A DNA stretch of 64,000 bases, taken from Flavobacterium noncentrifugens (lineage in GTDB: Bacteria; Bacteroidota; Bacteroidia; Flavobacteriales; Flavobacteriaceae). Both the position numbers and the translations under genes were made by a program. Shown here piece by piece: positions 16,927 to 25,606 of the stretch (position 1 is its first letter; each line of letters opens with the position of its first letter). The notes under the pieces were generated by a model. The model saw only the letters and a program-made list of their open reading frames with translations, was not told the origin of the DNA and did no database searches. The DNA is taken from NCBI RefSeq assembly GCF_900100375.1, contig NZ_FNEZ01000001.1, forward strand, positions 798,394 through 862,393, written 5' to 3'.

Positions 16927-17478
16927 ATGAATTTTGTTCCAACGAAATTAGAAGGCTGTTTCATCATTGAACCAAAAATCATCAGGGATGATCGTGGGTA
17001 TTTTATGGAAAGCTTCAACGAAAATACGTTTTACAACGGCACAGGACAAAAAGTGCACTTTGTTCAGGACAACCAGTCCTTTTCTTCAAAAGGCGTGTTG
17101 CGCGGACTGCATTACCAAACCGGCGATCATGCACAGGCCAAGCTTGTCAGCGTGATTTCTGGCGAAGTGCTGGATGTTGCGGTAGACATCAGGCCGGGTT
17201 CTAAAACCTATGGTCAATATGTGGCAGTAGTGCTTTCTGCAGAAACCAAAAACCAGTTTTTTATCCCAAGGGGTTTTGCCCACGGATTTCTGGTGCTCAG
17301 CGAAACTGCGACGTTTTTTTACAAATGCGACAATTTTTACAACAAAGAATCTGAAGGCGGACTCATTTATAATGACGAAACCATCGGGATCGACTGGAAT
17401 TTCAATCCTGCGGAATTTATTATTTCCGATAAGGATAAAATTCAGCCGATACTTAAAAACGCGAAAAAAGCATGGTAG
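16927..17478 (+). CDS. rfbC: dTDP-4-dehydrorhamnose 3,5-epimerase
   Basis: The 183-residue cupin-fold enzyme has the RmlC pattern: EPKIIRDDRGYFMESFNE, then QDNQSFSSKGVLRGLHYQ containing the catalytic histidine of the RGLHYQ motif, and FFIPRGFAHGFLVLSETATFFYKC with the catalytic tyrosine region. It epimerises carbons 3 and 5 of dTDP-4-keto-6-deoxyglucose. It overlaps rfbD by 7 bases, so the two are translationally coupled. Confidence 0.96.
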   Translation: MNFVPTKLEGCFIIEPKIIRDDRGYFMESFNENTFYNGTGQKVHFVQDNQSFSSKGVLRGLHYQTGDHAQAKLVSVISGEVLDVAVDIRPGSKTYGQYVAVVLSAETKNQFFIPRGFAHGFLVLSETATFFYKCDNFYNKESEGGLIYNDETIGIDWNFNPAEFIISDKDKIQPILKNAKKAW

Positions 17479-18317
17479 TTTTAGTCACAGGAGCTGCCGG
17501 GCAGTTGGGCCAGGCTTTGCAGTTTATTTCCGATAAATATTCGGAAATCCAATTCAGATTTTTTACATCTTCTGAATTGAACATTACCGATGCAGCAAAT
17601 TGTGAAGCGGTTTTTTCAGAAATAAAACCTGATTATTGCATCAACGCAGCGGCTTACACTGCGGTGGACAAAGCCGAAAGCGAACCGGAAAAAGCATTTG
17701 CGATCAATGTAACCGGAGCGAAAAATCTGGCGGAAGCCTGCAAGAAAAACAACACCAAACTGATCCATGTTTCCACCGATTTTGTTTTTGACGGATTAAA
17801 AACCACACCTTACACCGAAGAAGATTTTCCAAACCCAACAGGCGTTTACGGACAAACCAAACTTGATGGCGAAAAAGCCGTCCAGCAAACCTGGCCGCAG
17901 CATTTTATCATCAGGACGTCATGGGTGTATTCGCAATTTGCCAATAATTTCATGAAAACGATGATTCGCCTCGGAAACGAAAAAGACCAGTTGAATGTCG
18001 TGAGCGACCAAACCGGAACGCCAACACATGCTGTCGACCTGGCTGAAGCTTTGGTGGCCATCATTCAGAAAAATCCGGAAAATGCATTTGGGATTTACAA
18101 TTTCAGCAATGAAGGGCAATGCAGCTGGTATGATTTTGCAAAGGAAATCTTCGAAGTCAATCACATTAAAATCGATCTGCAGCCGATTCCAACATCGGCA
18201 TATCCAACTCCGGCAAAACGCCCGGCTTACAGCGTACTCGATAAATCAAAAATCCGGCAAGCTTTCGGTATCCCGATTGCAAACTGGGAAGAAGCACTCA
18301 GCGCTATACGTTTGTAA
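17472..18317 (+). CDS. rfbD: dTDP-4-dehydrorhamnose reductase
   Basis: The 281-residue short-chain dehydrogenase starts VLVTGAAGQLGQALQF (GxxGxxG dinucleotide site). It has NAAAYTAVDKAESEPEKAFAIN, a STDFVFDG strand, and the YGQTKLDGE catalytic YxxxK. This is the RmlD layout, and the length is normal. It makes dTDP-L-rhamnose using NAD(P)H. The ATG at 17472 lies inside the end of rfbC. Transcription probably continues to the glycosyltransferase that starts 59 bases after the stop. Confidence 0.96.
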   Translation: MVVLVTGAAGQLGQALQFISDKYSEIQFRFFTSSELNITDAANCEAVFSEIKPDYCINAAAYTAVDKAESEPEKAFAINVTGAKNLAEACKKNNTKLIHVSTDFVFDGLKTTPYTEEDFPNPTGVYGQTKLDGEKAVQQTWPQHFIIRTSWVYSQFANNFMKTMIRLGNEKDQLNVVSDQTGTPTHAVDLAEALVAIIQKNPENAFGIYNFSNEGQCSWYDFAKEIFEVNHIKIDLQPIPTSAYPTPAKRPAYSVLDKSKIRQAFGIPIANWEEALSAIRL

Positions 18318-18376
18318 AATAATTAGGTTGCTTTCGTTAAATATTTTAGTTTTACAGGCTTAAAACAGGCAATCAA

Positions 18377-19366
18377 ATGAATAATATTACCGGCATTGAC
18401 ATTTCAATCATCGCACCTTTATATAACGAAGAACAGGTTTTTTCGCAATTGATTGAAAGGCTTCAAAGTGTCATCGATAAGACACCGTTTGCCTGTGAAG
18501 TCATCCTTGTAAATGACGGAAGCAGCGACAATACTGCTGCACTTATCGAAGAAATTTGCCTTAAAGACAGCCGCTTTACCGGAATTTTACTGTCGAGAAA
18601 CCATGGCCACCAACTTGCAGTGACTGCCGGATTGGCATCTGTACGTGGAAAACAAGGCGCGATGATCATTGATGGCGACCTTCAGGATCCGCCAGAATTG
18701 GTCAATGAATTCTACAAATTGCTGCAACAGGGTTACGATGTCATTTATGCCGTCCGGAAAAACAGGAAAGAAAGCTTTTTGAAAAAGATGGCTTATGCGG
18801 TTTATTACCGTTTGCAAAAGAAAATATCGAGTTTTAATATCCCAATTGACAGCGGCGATTTCTCAATGTTAAGCCGCCGGGTTGTTGACAACATGAGCAT
18901 GATGCCAGAGCAAAGCCGTTACCTTCGCGGGATGCGCGCATGGATTGGCTTTAAGCAAATTGGGTATGAATATGACCGCGATGAGCGCCATGCCGGGGAA
19001 ACCAAATACAGCTGGTCGAAATTGTTTGAACTTGCGTTTAACGGAATTTTTAATTTTAGCGATTTTCCGGTCAGGATCATTTCAAGGCTTGGATTAATTA
19101 CAATCTTTTTCTCATTGATCTACTTTGTTTACAACGTTTATAGAAAAATTTACTACAACGATGTGCCGCATGGATTTACGGCAACGATACTTGCTATTAT
19201 CATGTTTAGCGGCGTGCAGTTGCTGTCACTGGGGCTAATTGGCGAATATGTATTGCGGATTTACAACCAGGTCAGGAACAGGCCTTTGTTTATTGTGGAT
19301 AAAATTATTCAGGATGGACGGGAAAACCCCGCAGGCATTGTTTCAGAGCGCAGTAAAAAACCATAA
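18377..19366 (+). CDS. GtrB/ArnC-like polyprenyl-phosphate glycosyltransferase
   Basis: The 329-residue protein has an N-terminal GT2 domain (IIAPLYNEEQVFSQLIERL, LVNDGSSDNTAALI, MIIDGDLQDPPELV) and two C-terminal membrane helices (about 238-258 and 272-295, ending GEYVLRIYNQVRNRPLFIV). This is the GtrB, ArnC and DPM1-like arrangement: transfer of a sugar from a nucleotide donor onto undecaprenyl phosphate on the cytoplasmic face. The DGDLQDPPE string is very typical. It stands between the rhamnose genes and the SDR/TIM/GT block. The sugar is unknown. Confidence 0.88.
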   Translation: MNNITGIDISIIAPLYNEEQVFSQLIERLQSVIDKTPFACEVILVNDGSSDNTAALIEEICLKDSRFTGILLSRNHGHQLAVTAGLASVRGKQGAMIIDGDLQDPPELVNEFYKLLQQGYDVIYAVRKNRKESFLKKMAYAVYYRLQKKISSFNIPIDSGDFSMLSRRVVDNMSMMPEQSRYLRGMRAWIGFKQIGYEYDRDERHAGETKYSWSKLFELAFNGIFNFSDFPVRIISRLGLITIFFSLIYFVYNVYRKIYYNDVPHGFTATILAIIMFSGVQLLSLGLIGEYVLRIYNQVRNRPLFIVDKIIQDGRENPAGIVSERSKKP

Positions 19367-19439
19367 TTCATTACACCTGGCCAATCCTAAACGGCAATCA
19401 CATGACATCTTAGAAGCGCATTAAATGTGATTTAATTGA

Positions 19440-19467
19440 TTTGTATCCGATGTAAACTGTATATTTG
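19440..19467 (+). promoter_or_regulatory. Internal promoter ahead of the SDR gene
   Basis: TTTG (19440-19443) and TATATTTG (19460-19467) are separated by 16 bases, slightly shorter than the usual 17-19. The promoter lies in the 124-base gap before 19491, so the block 19491-27664 may be its own operon. Confidence 0.55.
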
Positions 19468-19490
19468 GCACATCAATTAAATACATAAAA

Positions 19491-20411
19491 ATGAAGCTAC
19501 TCGTTGGGCATACGGGATTTGTTGGTTCCAATTTGAAAGGGCAAACCCATTTTGACGGATTGTATAATTCTGCAAATATTGAAGATGCTTTCGGGCTGAA
19601 TCCGGACGTTTTGGTCTATTCTGGCGTTCGTGCCGAGAAGTTCCTCGCCAACTCTGAGCCTGAAAAAGATTTTGAGATCATCGAAAATGCGATTTCAAAC
19701 ATCCAAAAGATCAATCCAAAGAAACTGATCCTGATCTCGACCGTCGATGTATATTCGAAACCGGTGCATGTTGATGAATCTGACGACACCCAAAAACTTG
19801 AGCAGGCTTACGGCAAAAACAGGCTCTTTCTCGAAAACTGGGTTGCAGAAAATTTTGAAGACCATCTGATCGTCAGGCTTCCGGCATTGTTCGGCAAAAA
19901 CCTTAAGAAAAATTTCATCTACGACCTGATCCAGATTGTGCCGTTCATGCTCAATGAGAAAAAATTTACGGAGCTTTCGCAGGAAAATAATTGGCTCAAC
20001 GATTATTACACGAAACAGGAAAATACATTTTACAAACTCAATACCATATCGGCGGAAGCCAAAAAAGAACTAAAGCAAAAATTCCTCGACATGGGTTTCA
20101 CAGCTTTAAACTTTACCGACAGCCGCGGTGTGTTTCAATTTTACAATTTGGCCGATTTGTGGCCGGATATTGAAACTGCCCAAAAACACCAGATCAAAAA
20201 GCTAAACCTTGCAACAGAACCGGTTTCTGTAAACGAAATTTACAAGGCGGTTTTCCGGAAAGATTTTTTAAATGAAATCCTGCCCGAAGCGCCGTTGTAT
20301 GATTTTTACACCAAACATGCCCCGCATTTCGGAGGCAAAAGCCATTACATCAGAAACAAGGAAACGGTCCTGAAAGCCATTCAACAATTTATCTCCGAAT
20401 CTGTAGCCTGA
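19491..20411 (+). CDS. Extended SDR, NAD-dependent sugar epimerase/reductase-like
   Basis: The 306-residue protein has the dinucleotide-binding start MKLLVGHTGFVGSNL, an LILISTVDVYSKP strand in the place of the usual S/T catalytic strand, and AYGKNRLFLENW where extended SDRs have YxxxK. Here the fourth residue after the tyrosine is arginine, not lysine. An insert of about 60 residues (about 155-215) precedes the C-terminal sugar-binding part. It is probably a nucleotide-sugar epimerase or reductase, possibly of altered activity. The stop overlaps the next start by one base (TGATG), showing tight coupling with the isomerase. Confidence 0.7.
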   Translation: MKLLVGHTGFVGSNLKGQTHFDGLYNSANIEDAFGLNPDVLVYSGVRAEKFLANSEPEKDFEIIENAISNIQKINPKKLILISTVDVYSKPVHVDESDDTQKLEQAYGKNRLFLENWVAENFEDHLIVRLPALFGKNLKKNFIYDLIQIVPFMLNEKKFTELSQENNWLNDYYTKQENTFYKLNTISAEAKKELKQKFLDMGFTALNFTDSRGVFQFYNLADLWPDIETAQKHQIKKLNLATEPVSVNEIYKAVFRKDFLNEILPEAPLYDFYTKHAPHFGGKSHYIRNKETVLKAIQQFISESVA

Positions 20412-21202
20412 TGAAATTATCGATTTCCAACATAGCCTGGACTTCCGAAGACGACCACATGATGTATGCTTTTTTGCAGGAAGCAGGTTTTTCGGGCCTT
20501 GAAATTGCACCAACCCGCATTTTTTCTGAAAATCCGTATGAGCATTTGGAGGCTGCAGCCGATTTCAGCGATCAGTTAAAAGAAAACTTTCAACTCGAAA
20601 TTTCTTCAATGCAATCGATTTGCTTTGGCAGGAACGAAGCTATTTTCGGAACGAAAGATGAACGCGAAGCCATTTTCAATTACGTCAAAAAATCAATTGA
20701 TTTTGCGGCGGCGATGCATTGCAATAACCTGGTTTTCGGATCGCCAAAAAACAGGATCATCGGCACAAACCAGATGGATGTTGCGTTTGATTTTTTTGGA
20801 AAACTCGGGTGTTACGCCGATTCAAAAGGAACCGTTATGGCATTGGAGCCGAACCCCGACATTTACGGAACGAATTTCATCAATACGACCCAACAGGCGA
20901 TTGATTTCGTGAAAGAAGCAGCCGTTCCCGGATTAAAGATTAACCTGGATTTTGGCACATTCCTCCACAACAATGAAAGCCTGGATTTGATTTCAGATCA
21001 TTTGCCGCTGATGAACCACATCCACATCAGTGAACCGTATCTTGAAAAAATTGAACACCGCGAATTGCACCGCGAGCTTGCCATTTTACTCAAAGAACAA
21101 CAATACGACCGCTTTGTTTCTATCGAAATGAAGAATCTGAATGATATTGAAGCTGTCAAAAAAACCGTGCTTTACCTCAAAGAAACGTTTTATGCTGTAT
21201 AA
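20411..21202 (+). CDS. Sugar phosphate isomerase/epimerase (AP-endonuclease-2-like TIM barrel)
   Basis: The 263-residue protein fits the xylose-isomerase-like TIM barrel family. It has an N-terminal MKLSISNIAW strand, FSGLEIAPTRIF, FAAAMHCNNLVFGSPKNR, VMALEPNPDIYGTNF (a metal-binding glutamate), LKINLDFGTFLHNN (aspartate), MNHIHISEPY (histidine) and VSIEMKNL at the last strand (glutamate). These are the usual divalent-metal ligands, so it is likely active. Family members isomerise or epimerise sugars or myo-inositol derivatives. It is coupled on both sides, to the SDR (1-base overlap) and the GT2 (overlap to 21202). Confidence 0.78.
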   Translation: MKLSISNIAWTSEDDHMMYAFLQEAGFSGLEIAPTRIFSENPYEHLEAAADFSDQLKENFQLEISSMQSICFGRNEAIFGTKDEREAIFNYVKKSIDFAAAMHCNNLVFGSPKNRIIGTNQMDVAFDFFGKLGCYADSKGTVMALEPNPDIYGTNFINTTQQAIDFVKEAAVPGLKINLDFGTFLHNNESLDLISDHLPLMNHIHISEPYLEKIEHRELHRELAILLKEQQYDRFVSIEMKNLNDIEAVKKTVLYLKETFYAV

Positions 21203-21983
21203 AAAAATGACCGGCGTTCCTGCCTTTGAAGCTTTTGAACTGAACGAAAAGAAAGCCAAATATTGCCTGTGCATTCCGATTATCAATGAAGGGGAAAGAA
21301 TACTAAACGAGCTGAAACGCGCGCAACAACACGGGATTCACGAACTCATCGACATCATTATTTGCGATGGCGGATCTACTGACGGATCGACCGATATTGA
21401 AAAATTAAAAGCCCTGGGCGTAAACACACTTCTGGTCAAAAAAGATTCCGGAAAACAGGGCGCCCAGCTCAGGATGGGATTCTGGTTTGCTTTTGAAAGA
21501 AATTATGAAGGCATTTTAACCGTCGATGGCAACAACAAGGACAGCATCGAATCGGTTCCGTTGTTTATTGAAAAACTTGAAGCCGGCTACGATTTTATCC
21601 AGGGCTCAAGATATGTAAAAGGCGGGAAGGCAGTCAACACGCCATTGATCAGGCATTTGGCTGTAAAATTCATACATTCGCCAATCATCACGCTGACGGC
21701 AAGGCATCGTTTTACCGATTCTACCAATGCTTTCCGCGCGTATTCAATGAAATATTTAAAACATTCGAAAGTAAAACCGCTTCGCGAAGTGTTTACAGGT
21801 TATGAGCTTTTGGCATTTTTATCTGTCAGGGCATCGCAGCTCGGATTGAAAGTGGGCGAAGTTCCTGTTGAAAGGGTTTATCCAGTTTCGGGGAAAACGC
21901 CAACGAAGATTAGTTTTTTTAAAGGCAATTCAGATTTATTAAAGATTTTATTCAAAAATTTTAAAGGCGACTACAATCCATGA
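21192..21983 (+). CDS. Family 2 glycosyltransferase
   Basis: The GT2 domain is seen as YCLCIPIINEGERILNELKR, IIICDGGSTDGSTDIE and LTVDGNNKDSIES, where the last motif takes the place of the usual D-x-D. No membrane helix is predicted, and the length is about 264 residues. The reading frame is open further upstream, to an ATG at 21141, but that would overlap the isomerase by 62 bases. The ATG at 21192 (11-base overlap) or 21207 fits better. The stop overlaps the next ATG by 4 bases. It presumably acts in the cytoplasm on a lipid-linked acceptor in the same pathway. Confidence 0.78.
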   Translation: MLYKKMTGVPAFEAFELNEKKAKYCLCIPIINEGERILNELKRAQQHGIHELIDIIICDGGSTDGSTDIEKLKALGVNTLLVKKDSGKQGAQLRMGFWFAFERNYEGILTVDGNNKDSIESVPLFIEKLEAGYDFIQGSRYVKGGKAVNTPLIRHLAVKFIHSPIITLTARHRFTDSTNAFRAYSMKYLKHSKVKPLREVFTGYELLAFLSVRASQLGLKVGEVPVERVYPVSGKTPTKISFFKGNSDLLKILFKNFKGDYNP

Positions 21984-24900
21984 AAAAGTTCTTAGAAACC
22001 ATAAGGGAATATTCTGAAAAAAACCCGAAAGCCTTTAAAGCGCTGGCGGCACTCAGTTTTTTTGGCTCTTTATTTGTGCTCTCGCCGCTGTTGAATGTTG
22101 TACTGCAATTCAGGCCCGCGATAAAGGATTTTTCACAGCATGTGATCTCGAACGGAACAATTTACAACTATGATGTTTCGTCGAGGATTAAAACATATTA
22201 TGGCAGCATCATTTCGGTTATAGCCGTTTCTGGACTACTATTTTCGGGACTTTTCATTTATTTTCGTAAAAAGATCGCCGATAGCGTATTTAGCCAGAAA
22301 TCCCTTGAACTCGTTTTTAACTTGTCGTTGGTAGGCATGATGTCGGTATTTGCAGGCTTTTTCCTGATCAATGCCGATGTTGCGGTGTACATTGTTTTTT
22401 TTCTTGCCGTTTACACCTTGTTTCATACAAAGGCAGACAGGGCAAACAGCGATGAAGATGGTTTTTGGATATTGTCAGTATCAATTCCATTTGCAATGCT
22501 TTTATTTGAGTGGTTTCAGAAAAAAATTCAAACGGGTTTTTTTTCAGTCGATTTGGTTGTTTCCAATGTAACAATTCCATTTTCCACAAAAAACATCTTC
22601 TTTTTCTTATTGTTTGTTTTAGTCAATATGGCAGCATCTATTTTCTTGCGCTGGTTTTTGGGAAAAGAAAACGATTCGCAAATTGCATTAAAGCGGATGA
22701 CTCTTTTCGCTGCCACGATTCCGTTAGCCGGAATTGTTGCAGTGCAATCCCTTGGCCTGGAATTTTTTAATATCCTTAATGTAAGGACAGGATATGTGTT
22801 TGACAGCCCGAAACTGTTATTTGCTGTGGTTGCTGTGGTTGCTATAGGAATTTCTTTATGGCGATACTTTAAACTTCGCGGCAAAGAAGTGGTGCAAACC
22901 AATGTCATTGCCAGATATTTCTTTCCGCTGCTAATTGTTTCGCTGGCCTTTATGATTGCACAACCATGGCGCGTTGCGGGTGCACAGGATGAGTTTTTTG
23001 AATCTGCAAACCATGGCATTTCTGTCGATCACTTTTTTCGTTACGGAAGCATTCCAATCATTGAAACTTTTGATGCCCACATGCTTTCAAATGAGATTTT
23101 TGGATTCGTCTACAGTTTTTTAAACGGATACGAACCCTGGTCGCCATTTTTGTATAATTCGTATGCAGACATTTTCAATTACCTGCTTCTTTTTTTCCTG
23201 TTAAGGAAGCTTTTAGATCCGAAAATTGCTTTGGTGGTGTGCCTTTGTTTCCCGATGCTCGACATCCTGAACAACTATTTTATTTTCACGGTTTTTGTTG
23301 CATTGGCATTGCTCAGGCTTTTCAAGACCCGGTCGACCAGAGCTTTTTATGTGTATTGGATTTCAATATTGCTGTTATCCCTATACAGGCTCGATTTGGG
23401 TTTTCCTAGCGTTATAGCAGGAACGGCGGCCTATTTTATCTTTAATTACATCGGGAAAAACACCTATGAATTAAAAAAATTCGTTGTTACTGCAGCAGTA
23501 ACCTTTGGAAGTGCACTGCTGCTTTTTGCGGTGCTCTGCCTGGTAAAGGGGATTAATCCGCTGGAAAGGCTGCACGAATTCGTGGTGGTTTCGATGTCAA
23601 ATCAGAACTGGACTTTTGAAAACATGGGCGATCAGAGCACTACAGTGTTCAGGATTGTTTATTATGTTTTACCGCTGGCCTTGATTTTCCTTCTTGCAGG
23701 CCTTTGCTTAAGGACGTTCTTAGACCGGAAATATGCAAATGAGATCATGTCGAATGAAAGAAGCCGTGAAGCAGCGATCCTTTTCGTGTTCTTTGCACTG
23801 GCTTTTTATTTTAACATTCCAAGAGGAATCGTCCGCCACACTTTATTGATGAATATCATTGTAACGTTTACTAGTACGATTCCGATAGCGGTATGCTGTT
23901 TCATTTTTATCAAGAAAAGGACATACAACCTGATGCTTTTTCTATTTTTAATTATCGGGTTTTCTTTTCTGGTCAAGCTCAATGAGACAAGCCTGAAAGG
24001 CAAAAGTCAAAGCCTTCTTGCTGCCGCCATAGGTTCCCAGTCGTTCAATGAGAAATTCCAGGAAGCTTATCCGTTTAACGGAACCCGGACGAAACCCCAA
24101 ACCGACGAAAAGGAAATACAATATTTCAAAAGCCTTCTTGATGCCGTTTTGAAGCCGGATGAAACGTATTTTGATTTTTCATCGCATAATTACTATTTTG
24201 CGCTTACCGGAAGGAAAAATCCACTCTATGTGAACCAAACGCCGCTGATGCTCAATGGTGATTTTTCACAGCAACGCGCGCTGGAAGAAATTAAAGGCAA
24301 AAACATTTCGGTCGTATTGATGTCAGACAGCACCAACATGTGGAGAACGATCGATGAGGTGTCGGTTGACCTGAAATATTATATGCTGTCAGAATATGTA
24401 TATCATAATTTTAAGCCGATACTTAAGCTTAAAGACATCATTATGTTTGTTCGCAAAGACAAATGGGAAACCTATAAAAAGCAATTAAATACCAGTAAAA
24501 CGATATTGACCGACTTCATGATTTCTGATTTTTCAAAAATTAATGTTGGTAAATTGAACAACAACCAGATTTCGGTAGCACCTTCTGAAAGAAAAGGCCT
24601 CGTGCTCACTTCTGCAGGCAGCGATCCGTTTATCACAGGAATTATTCCGGCAATTTCAGAAACTACAGCATTTGAGAAAAACGCTCCTGTAAACATTGAT
24701 ATCAAATTCTTTGATTCAAATGGGCCGGTACAGGTGTTTTATCTTTTGCCCGGACAGGAAACTTACACCGAAGAAAATTCGGTCAGGAAAACACTTAGCG
24801 CGGCAGAAAACACGGTGTCGCTGAACCTTTCGGCTTTTCCAAAAGACATCAGGATTGATTGCGATGCGCCAAAAGTCGAAATTTCGGCCATTCATTTTTC

Positions 24901-25606
24901 AAATCCGGTAAACCCGAATTCCATTTTGCCCGAGGTGCCAAACCAGCAACTTAAAAATATTCCACGTGTTTGGGGAGAAAAAGCCGACAGCAATGTTTTT
25001 GATAAAGTTAAAAAACTCGAATACCAACTGTTGCAGCCAGAAATCATATTGTCTTTAGACACGCAATCAAACTTAAAGCAGCCCATGTATCTTTTTACCG
25101 AATTTAAATCGGATGAGGTGATCAATGTCAGGGTAAATTTATACGACAAAACCAATGTGAAAAGAGGCGAGTACACCTTTTTAGCCGAAAAAGGACTGCA
25201 TCAATATGCGCTGCGCTTGAGTACGAATTATTACTGGTGGAACAGTGCGATAGCAAAAATTACGCTGAGCGCGGATAAAGCCATTGCGATTGATAAGTTT
25301 GCAATTATTTCCAGCAATGGGAGTTTCCAAAAGTCAAGCGATAGCAGTACCTTTACGCTGAGTAATATTACAGATGAATATTGGGAAGGCGGCGTTGGCC
25401 TTAAAATGAATGTACTGTTAATGGGCAAATCGCCAGTGGTTTTGAAAGTATTGGCAAACGCAAAGACACTTGAATTTTCAGACGGATCGATCATGCATAT
25501 TAAAAAGTATACCGAAGCAGGAGATTACATCCACATTGAAATGGAAGAACAGGTTGGGCTTTTCAAAGCATCGGCGGCTTATCCAAATAATATAAAGATT
25601 AAATAA
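21980..25606 (+). CDS. 1208-residue GT-C-like membrane protein with shared C-terminal domain
   Basis: This is the largest gene of the window. Residues 1-665 are strongly hydrophobic, with roughly 15 or more helices. A conspicuous acidic loop lies near 336-370 (DEFFESANHGISVDHFF, IIETFDAHML), at a place where GT-C glycosyltransferases carry the catalytic aspartate or glutamate. Residues about 670-1208 are soluble and probably periplasmic. The last 85 residues (1124-1208, bases 25349-25603) align without gaps to the lipoprotein at 27766-28131. The family is not recognised. A lipid-linked-sugar-using transferase acting outside the inner membrane is a reasonable inference from topology and from the two GtrB-like neighbours. 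It overlaps genes on both sides. Confidence 0.72.
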   Translation: MKKFLETIREYSEKNPKAFKALAALSFFGSLFVLSPLLNVVLQFRPAIKDFSQHVISNGTIYNYDVSSRIKTYYGSIISVIAVSGLLFSGLFIYFRKKIADSVFSQKSLELVFNLSLVGMMSVFAGFFLINADVAVYIVFFLAVYTLFHTKADRANSDEDGFWILSVSIPFAMLLFEWFQKKIQTGFFSVDLVVSNVTIPFSTKNIFFFLLFVLVNMAASIFLRWFLGKENDSQIALKRMTLFAATIPLAGIVAVQSLGLEFFNILNVRTGYVFDSPKLLFAVVAVVAIGISLWRYFKLRGKEVVQTNVIARYFFPLLIVSLAFMIAQPWRVAGAQDEFFESANHGISVDHFFRYGSIPIIETFDAHMLSNEIFGFVYSFLNGYEPWSPFLYNSYADIFNYLLLFFLLRKLLDPKIALVVCLCFPMLDILNNYFIFTVFVALALLRLFKTRSTRAFYVYWISILLLSLYRLDLGFPSVIAGTAAYFIFNYIGKNTYELKKFVVTAAVTFGSALLLFAVLCLVKGINPLERLHEFVVVSMSNQNWTFENMGDQSTTVFRIVYYVLPLALIFLLAGLCLRTFLDRKYANEIMSNERSREAAILFVFFALAFYFNIPRGIVRHTLLMNIIVTFTSTIPIAVCCFIFIKKRTYNLMLFLFLIIGFSFLVKLNETSLKGKSQSLLAAAIGSQSFNEKFQEAYPFNGTRTKPQTDEKEIQYFKSLLDAVLKPDETYFDFSSHNYYFALTGRKNPLYVNQTPLMLNGDFSQQRALEEIKGKNISVVLMSDSTNMWRTIDEVSVDLKYYMLSEYVYHNFKPILKLKDIIMFVRKDKWETYKKQLNTSKTILTDFMISDFSKINVGKLNNNQISVAPSERKGLVLTSAGSDPFITGIIPAISETTAFEKNAPVNIDIKFFDSNGPVQVFYLLPGQETYTEENSVRKTLSAAENTVSLNLSAFPKDIRIDCDAPKVEISAIHFSNPVNPNSILPEVPNQQLKNIPRVWGEKADSNVFDKVKKLEYQLLQPEIILSLDTQSNLKQPMYLFTEFKSDEVINVRVNLYDKTNVKRGEYTFLAEKGLHQYALRLSTNYYWWNSAIAKITLSADKAIAIDKFAIISSNGSFQKSSDSSTFTLSNITDEYWEGGVGLKMNVLLMGKSPVVLKVLANAKTLEFSDGSIMHIKKYTEAGDYIHIEMEEQVGLFKASAAYPNNIKIK

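Noticed and set aside
22528..23019. 163-residue minus-strand open frame in the giant membrane protein gene
   Set aside because: It is antisense to a continuous membrane-helix pattern and has no motif of its own.
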